From NCBI GenBank assembly GCA_019096065.1, contig JAGUCH010000001.1, positions 5,270,001 to 5,334,000 of the forward strand: 64,000 nt of DNA, given 5' to 3'. The translations under genes and the position numbers were made by a program. The notes beneath the pieces are model-generated. The model had not been told where the DNA came from, made no database searches, and saw only the letters and a list, made by a program, of their open reading frames with translations. Of the stretch, positions 9,501 to 22,700 are shown piece after piece. Each line of letters starts with the position of its first letter. Position 1 is the first letter of the stretch. Origin of the DNA: Paracyclopina nana. Taxonomy: Eukaryota > Arthropoda > Copepoda > Cyclopoida > Cyclopettidae.

Positions 9501-12500
9501 TCCTTTCCTTGAGGTGTTTTTCGTGCATTTTCCTAAGGAGTTTGGGGTGTACATGAACAGGACATAAAGGACTCGCGAACAGTGCTGTGTTCATGCGTGC
9601 AGTACTGCGGCGCTACTATCTCCTCTATTTACCTTCAGCTAGCTTCTGTCGTCGCTCAAGGGAGTAGAGTTACAGATCAAACAAATCGACCAAACTGATA
9701 CAGTGCTTGAATGTGGGATTCCCAATGCGTAGTAGTGACGGGGAACATTAGCCAATGCTAGTATATGCTATCTTGAGAGCGGCGTCTGACAGGTGACTCC
9801 AGATGCTCTCATTTTATCATCATTACTAGCTCCATACGATTTTCATCCCATACAACTGCTTCCCGTAGCTTATTCGTGTGTGCTGCCACCATATGAAGGT
9901 CAGAAAGTTATTTCCACTACACCAACTTTGTCACGCCTCTGGATCTGCTGCTGCTGCCACTCATTTGAAGCACAAGCTGCCGCACAACTGCTTTTTCAAA
10001 ACCAAGGCCTCATATTACGACTTCCTCTTCTCCACCTACGACGGTTCGAGCGGAAGAACTGCATGCATGCTGCATTTGCTACACTGCAATTTGCAGATCT
10101 ATTACCAGCCTTCCACTTCCAACCACTCTGAGATCAAAATTTAATGCACGGTAAAGAAAGCTATATGCACATTACCGTTTCATCATAGTATTTCAATTTT
10201 TCGCCTCGATCCTGAAGAGGCCTATTTCGAAAATGATCGAATGCAGAACCGTCATCAAAAACGGTTTATTTTAGGTGGATGAATTTCCTGCAGAATTGGA
10301 CGCATAAGAGCTTTAAAGGATTTCGTCCTTAAAAGCAAACATCTTTGAACTTTCACTATTTGCTTTCACTCGCAAACAATGAAATTGTGAGCTGCAATCC
10401 ACACCTCCAACAGAGGAACTTAATTTTTTGGAAGATGCTGCCTAGCTAGAAAACCGAGAAAATGCAAACTGACTCGATGCCATTTTGCACTGCAAGGAGC
10501 TATACTAAATGTCAACTCACTTCGATAGCAGTAGGCTGTCAGCGAAAGGCAATAAATGCCATAATATACTTGAAGATAACATAGAAAGTGGTTTGTTTGC
10601 TTTATCGATGGCAATTTTCTCCACATATTTCGTTCTATGTATCCAATGCAGAAGTACTTTCCGTTTCTTTTGTCTTCGTTATCAAATGGCTTCTATTGGC
10701 AGCCTCGTTTCGTTACATAACTCTCCTGACGATGCTCAAGAGAGCAATGCGATCAATCTGGACATTGACAAACGGACAACTCACAAAATAAGAAATGACA
10801 CATGGAATGGACTTAGGTACATTTTTTGCCCGTAATTCAGGTATGTCGACTAGAGCAACGTATCCTTGACTTTAGAGTGCCATAATGTGACACTTGTTTC
10901 AGCTAAGGAAAAAGAGCCCAGGAAGTCCTCGCAATAAATTCCTACCGCATAGCAATAAAAACGTTGTCTGACGCAAGCCAATTTGGTATGCGGATGGATT
11001 AGTGGATTCCTCTTCTCCTTTCGCGCAGTAGAGAAAATATTAGGAGATCCTACATGTGCTAATTTTCCTTCAACGCAACCTTGATATCTAGATGAGAAGC
11101 GCTCTCCTCCTTGGTCCTAATCAATCTCATGGAGGAGCATACATGCTGAAAATGTACTCTCTTCGTCTTCTTTAGCATACACACAATACAACGTTCTTGT
11201 GATGTCGACGACAGTGGCCACGTCTTCAAAGAGACAAATCTGGTCCATCCTTTCTAATTGGGGAACAGAAAATGGGAGGCTACCTCTTTTTTGTATGGGC
11301 AACTACAGCCACAACTGTGCAGCTTTCGAAAGCCAATACTGCGTTGCAGCATGAAAAATGTGTGGTTGACAAAGCGTTGACGAAGTCATGATAGCTAAGC
11401 TGAAGAGAAAAGTAGCAGTAGCCTCTGAATGTTGTTGTTTGCGTGATTTGCGGAGTGTTATTGACTCTCTCTAACTCGCTTCTCTGTTTTCGGACGGACA
11501 TTCCCTGACTTCGCTGCCGAATAAGAAGACCAACAACGACAGCCACGTTTTGCAGCCAACTATATCCAAGAAAAGAATGTGCGAGGTGAGAGTCATGACA
11601 AGTGAGCAGAAAAATAAACAACCATTGCTGCACAACAACAATGAGGGCATTATGAAAGAAAAGCACACAACTCACAAATTTGAATGGCCTACTATTCATT
11701 CTTTTCCCCTCTAAGTAGATGCTACTACCGCTGCTGCATATTCGGCCTTAAATAATGCTCATCTTTTTTACTTGTTTGCAGAAGAGCCATGTGAGGCCAT
11801 GAGAGCTTTCACTGCACTGCAGCGGCCAATTGGCTGCACAGCATACTTTAGCGCAGATAAAAATTTCCAGAATTTTCATTTACAAGCCGTATTGCATTCG
11901 GCACATTCAAGGTAGATTGGCTAACACGAGAATGACGAAGAAATCGACATTTCCTCCAAGTGAAAGCTAATTGGTAATGACGAACAAATGACATTAGTTT
12001 TTAGCTTTGAGGAAGAAACGCGGCTAGCTTGCCATTTCCTATCTAGTTGGGTTTTTTTTGAGGAGCAACTGCATGACAAACTGCAGCGATTACTTTAATC
12101 TCTGGGCAAAATCTGGCAATTCAACAGGCACCAGCAGTTGTGGCTCAATTGTGCACGCGCGTTGAAACTAACGACAACTGTTGGTACAGCAGCAGTAGCA
12201 GCACAAAGTAAACAAACATTGAGAAGACAAATATTGCTGTCACGTTGAGTAGTTGTATGGCAGTAGTGCTGCAATTTCTAGAACAAATAGAAGCAGCAGC
12301 TAGTCGGGCCTACAGTGCATTATCCATCAGATAGTCAGCATTAAAATTTCCGCTCCATTTTTAAAGAGGCTCTTTTGGTGGCGGAGCCTGGCAAAGCAGT
12401 AGTAGCACCTTTCCATTAAAATGTCTGAAGCTACCATGGTATGTGGAGGACACACAAGCTCGTAGCAGGCTGCTTTCTCTCATACGCACACACACAGGAC

Positions 12501-14343
12501 TCTTCCTTGTATTTTGTAACAGTGCATGCCTCCGTCTCACATGCTACTGCTTCGTTCATGCAAAGCACAATATAGCGAAGAGGGGAAAAAGCGGCTGAAA
12601 AGGATGGCAGAACACGCAGAAGTAGGCACCACTCAGGAACGAACAAGTAAATTGAATTTCTATCAATGTTTTTCTACGTCTACTGCTCCTAAGATGTGGG
12701 CTGACAGGCCTCATTTCCTACATAAACTATATATGCACGTTCAATTCCTGTAACGACGACGACACATCCACACTGCAGCAAAAGACGATTTTCTTTTTGA
12801 CTCAAGATTTATGGCAACAGCACCACCTTGCGCTGCACCTGCTGCCTTGGTGCTCCGAGTTATTGCATTATATACGCACATCCAGCACCAGCCTTCTCCT
12901 TTTTTCAAGCTAGGGAAGAGCTCCACTTTTGCTGCAGACTCAAGACTTTCGGACCTCGGAAAGTAGGGAGATCGATGATTTCGCATTGCCCCTTTCATTA
13001 GGGCCATGAGGATTTGAAAGCAGAACAGCAGATAACCGCCCGAAAAAGGCAATACTGCATCTTGTGGAAGGTTTTAGCAGCGGTGGGTTTTCTCCCTCTG
13101 CCTTGCCATACCTCAGACGGCCATGAGGTGGTGCGGCACTCAGCTTATACATAGTATACTATACATACTTCTGCCATTCGCGAGAAAGCTCTCGATGGAT
13201 GCTTCGCAACAAGGAATAAGGCTATGGACTTACTCAATGAGGGCTCCGAAAACGAAAAGGATGCAGGCCAACATCCAGGCCTCGATGGCGGTGAGCCCCT
13301 CCGCCTTGGGCGTGTTGGTGGTCACCGTGTTGAAGATGTTGACGAGGACAAGGAAGAGCGTGACGAGGAGCGCCATCCGCCCCGGGATCACGTCCATGGG
13401 GATGAGGAAGCTGATCCAGCTGACAATGACGAAGAGGCCGGAGGGCAGGTAGTAGGTGATGATGTACGTGGACACGTAGCGGTGGAGGACCATCTCGAAG
13501 CCGGCCAGTGAAAAGTTGCCGAGGCTGCCGCCGAGAAACACACTATCACTCCTCTTCAGGGGAAGGATGTTGATCGCGTAGTCGAGGGCGATCGAGTTGC
13601 CCATCTTGGAGGGCGAGTAGCCCGCGTTCTCCGTGATGAACCTCATGATGGTGTCGTCGTACGAGTACGAGCCCACCTGCGTGCGAGAGAAACACTGTGA
13701 CGCCGCGCGGCTACGCGAAAGTTGAGGAGATGCTCACCTGAAACTTGCAGGTCTGCGTGTCCAGCGGGAACTTGTCGAAGCGCATGGGACAGATGAAAGT
13801 GATGTGCGTGGCCTGCGAGTAGAGGACGGTCTTGTCCGCGCCTATCCACAGGCCCGCCAGCTTGGACAGGACGTCGATCACCTTGTACGTCTTGAGGTTG
13901 TAGATGAATATGTTGGGCAGCCAGAGGTCCTTGACGAACTCGAGGTTCATGGGCACCACAATGTCCGGGTTGTCCGTGACGTTGACCTCGGGGCCGGACT
14001 GCTCCCTGCCGAACTCGGGCCCCAGGTAGATCCGCTTCTCCTGCCACTGGACGTTGAAGTAGCACGCGAACGTGATGCTGTAGTCCTTGTCGTTGATGCG
14101 CAACACCTCGCTGATGTCGATCGTCACGCGGATGTTGTTGGAGCCCTTCTTCACGGGCAAGTCGAACTTTGAGTAGTCCTTGGGCAAGCAGGCCGACAGC
14201 TGCTTGTCCGAGTTGCAGCGGAACCCATTCTTGGCCGCCTGGACGCCCAACGCCGGCCCCGAGAGCAGGGCCAGGAGCACCAGGGCTGCCAGCCTCAGGT
14301 GGGGTCCCCGGCGGCGGGCTGCAGCGACGGCGGCGGCGGGCAT
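6549..14343 (-). CDS. Cys-loop ligand-gated anion channel subunit, pHCl-2/CG6927-like
   Basis: Three coding exons (13738-14343, 13234-13676, 6549-6786) join in phase to 428 residues. Residues 1-36 are a signal peptide with a strong hydrophobic core (LRLAALVLLALL). The extracellular domain contains the disulfide loop FICPMRFDKFPLDTQTCKF (Cys185 and Cys199, 13 residues between) and WLPNIFIYN. Membrane segments are M1 (about 272-294, ITYYLPSGLFVIVSWISF), M2 (298-318, VIPGRMALLVTLFLVLVNIF), M3 (330-356, IEAWMLACILFVFGALIEYA) and M4 (406-428, at the C-terminus). The M3-M4 loop is only about 50 residues. The M2 start IPGR, in place of the PAR of classical GABA/glycine channels, and NTPKAEGLTAIEAWM match what I recall of the arthropod pHCl-2/CG6927/CG7589 group. 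I am sure of the superfamily and moderately sure of the subgroup. The frame stays open upstream to an ATG at 14625, but the start at 14343 directly precedes the signal peptide. Confidence 0.9.
6787..13233 (-). other. 6.4-kb intron of the Cys-loop receptor gene
   Basis: The intron splits the codon for E350 near the end of M3: donor ATTGA|GTAAGT at 13233 and acceptor TTCTTGCAG at 6787, phase 2. I found no further coding exon in it; the frames present are short and have no family likeness. It contains a GA microsatellite at 8081-8096. Regulatory elements could be present but none is identifiable by eye. Confidence 0.7.
8081..8096. repeat. (GA)8 microsatellite
   Basis: Eight perfect GA units inside the long receptor intron. 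Confidence 0.9.
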
Positions 14344-14930
14344 CTTGGCAAGCGTGAAAAGGAAGTGGCACAGCTCGAAAAATGAGGATCTTGAGCACCC
14401 TGGAGATATGTGTAGAAGTGACGAGGAGGCCGCGGCCGTCGACGATGAGGGACGACGTGGAGGAGGATGATGATGATGCGGCGGCGGCCGCGAATTCCCA
14501 TTGTCGCTCAGAGGCCGTTTTTTCAGCGGCCTCCGCTGTCGGCTTTTGCTCCAGTGCGCCCAATTCTGTCGTTTGGTCAGCAGGCTGTAGTAGTTGGCCT
14601 CGGAGCTCGTCATGCTATCCATCATGATGGCGCCGACCTCGGCGGCCCCGGCGACGGAGGCCGATCAGGATGCGGCCGCCATGGCGGACAACCCGTGTAA
14701 CAGCTCGCAAGCTAGGCTTCTAGGACGACACCACCGATTTTTCGAGGCCACGCAGACAACTTCCCGGTGGAACGACCGCCCTCCAACTAGTCAACATGAT
14801 TCTACCTATCGCCGCGGTCGTGGTCGTCGTCGCCGCCGCCGACTTCGCTGTCGTGTGCTCCATGAGCTGCCATGAGGGCCGTCCAAGTCTGCTCGCGCTT
14901 CTGGCAGAGCTCTACTCTCCTAGCTGCTTT
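14344..14930 (-). other. GC-rich 5' flank of the Cys-loop receptor gene
   Basis: GC and CpG content rise sharply from about 13.2 to 14.9 kb, covering the first two coding exons and this flank, then fall back. The minus strand stays open in the receptor frame up to 14625 and would encode a low-complexity stretch (PPPHHHHPPP and AAASSS runs). I read this as 5' UTR or promoter rather than protein, because the signal peptide starts downstream. Confidence 0.45.
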
Positions 14931-15072
14931 TTTTCCTGACCCTGCAGCATAGCTCCCAGCTCAGCCTCAGCCTGGCCTCAGAAGCTGAAATCGCGGAAGC
15001 CCCGAGCTGCAAAGGCCATGAGGAGAGCAGATGAAAGAGAAGACAGCTGGTGGCCTTCCAGCCTCATGGCTT

Positions 15073-15094
15073 TCTCCTCCTCCTCCTCCTCCTT
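15073..15094. repeat. (TCC)n microsatellite
   Basis: About seven TCC units in the spacer upstream of the receptor gene. Confidence 0.85.
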
Positions 15095-16774
15095 CGCCTC
15101 GATCCTCATGTGTGAGCTTCTTTCCCCTGCTAGCCAGTCTATATGGTACTAATACTATGCTCCATATACTATACTGTGTAGTATTGCATCAAAAATCCTT
15201 CGTAGCTAGCGCAGTAGAGCAAGCCGCTGCGCCGCAGCTTGCTCATGCTCGAATCAAGGCCGTTTACTGCTGCTTCGCAGAACACACACACAACCATCAT
15301 GATTCCGAACCTCGATCACCTTTTAATTGATGCTCTCATGAGAGAGATGAGAGGGAAAGCTCTTTGCCAACTTTTCTTCTCCTTTGGCACTCCTCCTTTA
15401 CATTAATGAACATTTCATCGTCGGGACGCGAGCGCCGCCCAACACAAAGGGAATGGGGAAAAAGGGCCTGCTAAGTTGTTGCGGTTCTCCTTCCTGGCTA
15501 GTAATGGCAGTGTCAACAACACAAGTAGCGGCAGAAGAAAGAAGAACTCTCCTCTCTCCATGCCAACCTAGATGAGTTCGGAAAGCAAGAGGAGTCTTCC
15601 AGGGGATGGTGTTGAGCAAACAGCTCTACTGGTTCCTCTATCACGAGCTGCTTTCTATAATGGCACAACTTTCCATAAATTTGCAAAGAAGGAACTGAAA
15701 AAAAAATCCGCCAGTTACCTCGCGCCGCGCGACTTCAAAAGATGGACGCCTTTTTAATGCCACCGTCTCAAAGCCCAACAGGCACGAAGAAGGAGAAGGG
15801 GATCTAAGGGCTTACACTCAATGTTAATCGATCTTCTCTTGCACCACCTCCGCGCATAATCTCGGCCTTCGAGGAGGGCTCAATTTGAATTTCAATTCAG
15901 CTCCAATACCCACTAGCTTTTCTCCTGATCCCGCCGCACCAAGTTTCCTTGGGATAACGAGAGAGGCTATTTTCGTCGTCATTTGCGGAAATCGATGCAC
16001 GAGAGTCGTTGTCAACCTCAAGTAAACGCTCCAATTATGCAACTCAACAACAAAACTGTCCGCAAATTAGGCCTTGATTTCCAAGTTTTGCTCCCTCTAT
16101 TGATAATCCGACATCATCGGCCATGCTTTTCTAGCATTTCTTTTTTGAGGAAAAAATCTTCCCAATCATCAATGGTACGAACCACACAATAGTTGGCAAT
16201 CTAAGGCATCAAAAGTCCCTTGAGGCTAGCCTTAAGTTGCAACGGATGCTATGTGGGCGCTCTGCAGAGGCTCACAAACGTGATCTTGGTTTAAATTTGA
16301 CATATTTTTCTCCTACCACCCAAAAATAAAGTTTGTCGATGATGATGCAACTCAAAACATCTGTGGCCCCTACGAAACTTGTCTTCATTTTCCCGGGGCA
16401 ACTTTTTCTCTCGAAGATAGCTGCAGCAGTAGCAGCTTGCTACCGCATATGTCATTATGAGAGAAAAGTTGACGTATCTTTTGATGCGCATAAAATATTT
16501 AGGATTTGGTACGGTGAAAGGGAGGCCAACCTACTGCATAGAAGAGCACAATATTAGATTTGTTTTGTGGTGGGAAATTTAGGCAAAGCCCATTTTCCCC
16601 GGAAAAAAGCCTGAGCCAACTGCCAGAGATCGTGACGGCAAAATGGCTCTCGGTTTTTTGCCTTCTATCTTCTTCGAGCTAGCACACGAAGAGTGTTGCG
16701 AGGCTAAAATCGGCTGATGTCCTCTATTTTGGTTAAGGCAGCAACAATTTCCGAGATAACTTTAAAACTTTCTA

Positions 16775-16789
16775 CTCTCTCTCTCTCTC
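16775..16789. repeat. (CT)n microsatellite
   Basis: About seven CT units in non-coding DNA. Confidence 0.85.
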
Positions 16790-19700
16790 GCTCAAGTTTC
16801 TCATCTTTTTGGCATAAAACTCGTCGATAGACGAGAAGGAGAAGAAAGGGCCTCCTTTCTTTGTCCATGCTGTCGTTTCATGAGTTTACGATCCATTGGC
16901 AAAGTTTTGTGCACGGACAAAATCCTGACTTTTGGGCAGCCCTCCTTCTTCGCTCATAGAGAAACAGCTCTTTGGCCATATCAGAAGATTGATTTTTCTC
17001 CTTACTACAAGCAAAGTTTGGACGCACGAACCATGTGGGAAATTGAATTTCTTCCCTTCAAAGCACGGCAAGAAGTAAGTGACACATAGCAGCCCTCTAA
17101 ACTAGTTTAAATCTGGTAAAAAACCACAATACACGACTGCAATCAATTGCTGCTACCACAATCGATTTCAGCAACAAAAAAAAACAGCAAGATTTGTAGA
17201 CGTGGGCATTGAATGACAAGTGCACTTCTCTTTAAAGTAAGCATACCAATGACTCGGGTAGTTTAAGCTCTAATGTCTGAATGGGCAATTTCGTATCAAC
17301 AGTAATGTGCGTTGGGATAATTCATGGCAAGGCAAGGTACACTAAGATAATGGCCTCGTGGCCATGCTACATAGCCGTCTAAACAAAGGCTAAATTTTAT
17401 TCTGAAGCGGCTGCAGCGTGTTAGGTCTGCTCTAATTCGCGTGAAAGCATGCACGAGCGTCTCATACATGCTGTTGCATTCTAAGACGCCGAATTTAATA
17501 ATGTCTGTCAACTTGCAGGCTGGCATCCAAATATATGCAACGCTCATAAAACCTTGAGTGCTCTTCGATTTTTAAAAGCGCCTTGAAATGCATTTAAGGC
17601 TCTTTTATAGCTCATTTCTCAAACTTAATCTGCAGTTGACATCAAGAGTCTCCGCGAACAAAAAAAAAAGCTCACCTCGATGAAGTTGAAAAATCCTTTA
17701 TCCTCCGCTGACTGACTCTTTCTGGGAAACACGTTACTGCTTCCATTGTTCATGATTGCACGACGCTGTCTAGCAGCTTGCGTTGCTTCATCGTACGCTA
17801 CGAGAAGAATTTTTCGGGTGGATGGCTTTTTTGTGGTGCTGTTGACGATAAACAAAAATCCACCGGATGATCTCAAATCAAGCTACTCAGCCGACGCCGA
17901 GCGACCTTGACCGGACCTTGGCCGGCGGGCGCTTGCTAAGCACAAGGCAGCGAAAGATTAAAAGTTAGTTCGCGCAACCTTTCATAAACGACTCAGTTTT
18001 TTCATCCAGCGTCTAGCGAAAAGACTGTTTACTGAGTTAACTCGCTTCTATCCTCAAGTCGCATTTGTTGTGATTGTTCTGAGTCTATGAAGCCACTGAA
18101 TCACTTATGTGCAAGTCAATATATGGAAAGATGAGTGATCTTATTGTGAGTTCAACTTTTTGGTCCTTGGGCAAGGCATTTGAATTGCCTTAAAGTGAAA
18201 AAGAAGGCAAGATTAGCGAAAAAAGTAACAGAGTGCAATTGACTGAAAAAAGGCAAAAGGTAAGCAATTTTCCATAATTTTATGCTAACTTTGGTTGATC
18301 TGTAAAAACTGACGCATGATTGATTGAAAAAGGGACCGTGCGTGGTTAAAAGATTCTCCTGCTTGACTTAGAATCTTTTAAAAGAGGCCTAACGTTCATC
18401 GTGTGAGACTTCTGCTTTAGATTTGTCTAATTTAAGGAGCAAATACTCACCAGATTTGCATAAGTTCGCTGAATTGGAAATCGACTGAGATAAGCCAAGC
18501 ATATTAAAGCTTTCTCTTGGGAGCTGGGATCTACTTTTTGAAATTAGGGCAGTTAGTTGCGAAGCGCGTGTCTATTATGCGATCCAAAAATGGAACGTCA
18601 ATCCGGCGCAACAAATGCATCGAGTTCGCCAAACCTCTAATAAACACGCCTAACTCCTCGTTTTTAAAATGCTTAAAAAACTATGCGTAAAAAGCCTTCT
18701 TGAGCGGGCAAATTTGATAGCCCCAAATAATGAAAATTTTGGGTAGACTTACAATTGACATTGAAAAATGTTAGATAAGTTTGCTTTTTGCAAAATTTGG
18801 CAACCTTTTAAAGGGAATGATCGTCAATTAATTATGTAAACCCCAAAGATGGGCATGAGTCGTTTTAAGAGTCACATCACCGCCAACTTTGTTGTCCTCA
18901 AGGCCAAGATATGGCTAGAGTCGTTAAAAATCATTTGGCCCCCAATTTTCACGCCAATTTCATCTGAAGATCCTCTGTAATTTGACGGTCGGCGCTAACC
19001 CGAAAAGTGAAGGAGGCCAGTTCGATGGCCGTCCCAAGGAATGCATTTTTGGCATTCCTTCGTTCGAATCAAACCATCATAATTATCGATGACTGATTAC
19101 GAGATTTTACTTTTTGTTCTGCGTCACAGTAAGGCCAGTTCTAGCGCAGCAGCGCATCTTTGGGGGATAATTTTGGAAAATGCGCGGCGAAGCATAAAGA
19201 GGCTTAGCACCTGTGAACACCAATTGTTTTCCTTCCTTTATTCAGCTGAGATGAACATAGTAATCCGGGAGATAGCTCGTAGTGCTGTATTGTTTTTCAC
19301 CAGTTTTACGAGTCAGGCAATATTGGATTTCAGTCTAAAAAACGTTGCGAGTTGAAAGTGCACATTTGCTATGCTCAAGCCAAGTAAACGTCAGTCAATG
19401 CATGTGGAAATGAAACTCGGTCGTCGATTTTAATTGCTTTAATAATACACACACAGGTTGCCCATGAGGGGATCAAAGGTTGCTTTGAATTATCAGAATT
19501 ATGCTTGAATGCTGTGTAAAAAAGGTTTGAGCTCTGTTACCCAACCCTCCCTACGTAGGTACATAGTATACCAGGTTAGTGGTGGTGGTGCTGTTTTTGA
19601 ATCCCGGCCGGAAATCGTCAACCTGGGGGGTCTGTGGCTTAAGCAACATAAAGCACCTGTTTCTTTTTGCCCCTGGCTACCATATAGGTTTTGATTGATC

Positions 19701-22700
19701 ATGCCAAAACCTGAGAAATCTTCTCTTGATACTATTTGTTACCAGCCTTTGCGGGACAATCCCACGTACATACTACCTATAATTTTGGCTTATTCCTTTT
19801 TGCGCATTTTGCATGCGTGCATTCATTTTAAATTCATACCTTTTCAACTTGGCTAATGAATGGACCGTTCCTAATCTAAGTTATGTATTACTTTTATCTG
19901 CCTGGCCAAAGGCACTTGAAGAATCTTGGGTCATCCTCATCAGTGATGATAAGAAGTGGAAATGAAAAAGACATGAGCTGTAATGAGTTCGTGACCATAA
20001 AGTATTAGCTAACGGGGTCAGTTGTTGCCGTGCCTACAATATATGCTAGCATGCTCGATTTTCAGCAACTTTTCATCGAGTTTCTCCGCAAGTGTTACAA
20101 TTATGTAGCAAATATTTGCCAGGGCAAAAGATCGTGTGACCGAGGAGACAAGTTCTCATGTCTTATTGGGGTCGCATTGAGCGTTGATGGAGCCACTTTG
20201 TGTGCAAGTCAGGGAAAGGGCTAAAGCGCTGGCCAACAAGACCTCAGCTATGGGCCAAGTTTAGCCAAAGCCATTATTCATGAGTGCACTTTTTAATTGC
20301 TGCCTAATCGATCAGAGATTCTATTTCAGTGCGGTTGAAGGTTAGCTCTTCCAATTAGCGGGATTTTGATCATCTTAGGCGATATAGGTTCAGGTGCTTA
20401 CGTACCCGATGAGTCTTTGTCTTCATTTCGAACCGCTCAGGATATTAGGTGTGGCATAGATTTATTTGAGTTGACATTGCTCGCACCTTGAGAGTCCAAT
20501 ATCCCTAACTCCTACAAAAACACATAAATCTACAGGATAAAAAGGTTCAATTAGGTCCTCATGGTGGTGCTGGTCCGGAGAGAAGCTCAATAACAGCTAA
20601 TTGTTCAATTTAAACGTCGTCGCGACTGAAACCTGAATGAGTTGTTGTGGACATTTTGCCCAACTTTGTTTACGCGATAGAGTATCGCAGTGTCACCAAG
20701 AGTTTCAAAATAGCTCTTTCATACAGATGGGGGGAGCTAGGTGGAGGAAAAAACAAATGAAGAGGATAAGCTTAGCATTTAAAATCGTGTATTTTTAGCA
20801 GTTTTACACCTGCCAATAAGAGCTTTTTTCCCGCAGAATGAGCCTAATTTCGGAGTAGCATAGTAACCACTTTTATTGTTGTTATTATGAAAATGGGATA
20901 ATCAAGACCTGCGCGTTGTGGCTAGGATTGGTTCGTGTGAAACTCGAAAATAGCGGTAGCCCATTGTGAGACAAATTGGCTATGAAAAAGGGGTGCCGAA
21001 ATTGGAAAAAGGATACAGGTGACATCGATCTAAAGTGTTTTTCATGTGAATTCATCGGCCAGCCATGTTGGTTTTGTGCGCGTTTCATCAGGCACGAATA
21101 TCCGGTTGTTTGATCACTGTGGTAACTTGTGTGTCCAAAAGAGCGGATTTCCTCCACCATCAGGCAAATAAAGAAAAAGGTGTTTTCCCTCTGGATTAGC
21201 TTATAAGACGTCCATTTACCACGCGAGCACTGCACTTTGCATTATCATCGAATTTTAGCGAAATTCAATGAGTCGACTTTAAGCCGGGTTTCAACATGAA
21301 TTACGAGATGAAAACAAAATCAGCGTGAGATCGCGAAATCCTTGCGGTACTCGTAAAATGTAACGCAGCAGCTCAAAAATGGGCATAGCCCATCATCTCG
21401 CAATATGATGAACCACTGACCTTTCCATGATCTTGTGTAGCACATCACTCATTTGTTATTGTTTGGCAACCGCGCGTTGCTTAGGGATGATGAAAGAAAT
21501 CAAAGTAGTTGTAATTTTTCACAAAACTAGTTTTCCTAACAGCTCTCACTGTGCAAAGATTGTTGAACCTTTTTTGGCCGTTTTTTCTGATCGAGTAGCA
21601 TTTTATGTTATGATGAGGAGATTCCCAGGATTTGGTCAACTGTCACACCCAATCAATGTTGATAACATTATTACCACTCATCAAACAAGCTGTGTGCGAA
21701 GATCTAGACTCAAGCTGCCAGTTGGTAAAAAATAGCAATTTTCGGATTTTACACTGCTCAATGGCAACTTTTGTCAGGCAACTCTGCTGTGAGTTGCTCT
21801 CAGGCGCATTCTTTTATTAAAACTTCTCACAGCGATAACGAAAAACAATGCTTTTTCATGACTTACTTATCAAGATGGCCTCAAAAATGTTTTTGCTTAA
21901 TTAGATAGAAAGGGGAAAAGAATGTTCTATTTCAATGTCATTTTTTGAGTTATTAGCACTTCTGGTCTGTCAAAATAAAATCATTGCAAATGTCACTCGG
22001 CTGTCCATGATGATATAGCTACCACACTGGTCGGTCCCATTCTAATCAGTTCTAGTCTAGGATTTTGTCTACTCTCGCGGTGCCACCATCTTGCTTATGA
22101 AGGTTGGAGGTGCTCACCCAATATCGAATCTGTCGTTGTCCAGTTTACAGCCTCCCTTAACAATTTACGGCATACTAAGATTTTGGCTCCAGTTAGAGCC
22201 AGGCCGCGTTCTGTTGCAGCCATGGCTGCGGAAAGGTAATTAGCCGCACAATGACTCCATGCTGGTCAAACTCTTTACATCGGCAACGAGAAAGAATTGC
22301 CTCTTTTTCTATTTCCAAGATTGCTACAAGGGTGGAGCTGTATATTAAAGATGGTACAACTGCGACGCCTCCCACCAATTAACATGCGATGTAAGTGGCT
22401 GATTAGATGTCATTTTAATGCAGTATCCATTATGCTGGAATTTTATCATCGTTGTCACTCTTTGATGTAGGCCCACAAAAAATGACACATTACGAAATTA
22501 ATTGTGATACACTACCTGTTATTCGCCTTGAGGACATGTCTCATTATAATTCCCAGAAATGCTGTGCAACAGCCTTAATTATCATGCATTCGTCGTACGG
22601 TAGCATCAAGGTAGAGTGGTAGTATATGTCACCATCTGACATATGGATGTAGGGAAATTACGAGAATGGCGCTTTTTATCCAGTGGTCCCATTTATTATT

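Noticed and set aside
13643-14563. Long alternative frame antiparallel or offset to the receptor exons
   Set aside because: The GC-rich composition depletes stop codons in other frames. The translation has no domain, while the receptor frame matches a well-known family.
14344-14625. In-frame upstream extension of the Cys-loop receptor starting at an ATG at 14625
   Set aside because: It would bury the signal peptide 94 residues inside and add only low-complexity His/Pro/Ser runs. The ATG at 14343 is the natural start.
17625-17876. 83-codon minus-strand frame ending at a GT-like donor
   Set aside because: No family likeness, no convincing acceptor upstream and no neighbouring exon in phase.
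19540-19640. Sequence resembling a tRNA-type B box (TTGAATCCCGG) that could mark a SINE
   Set aside because: There is no matching A box at proper spacing, no tail and no second copy recognised in the window.
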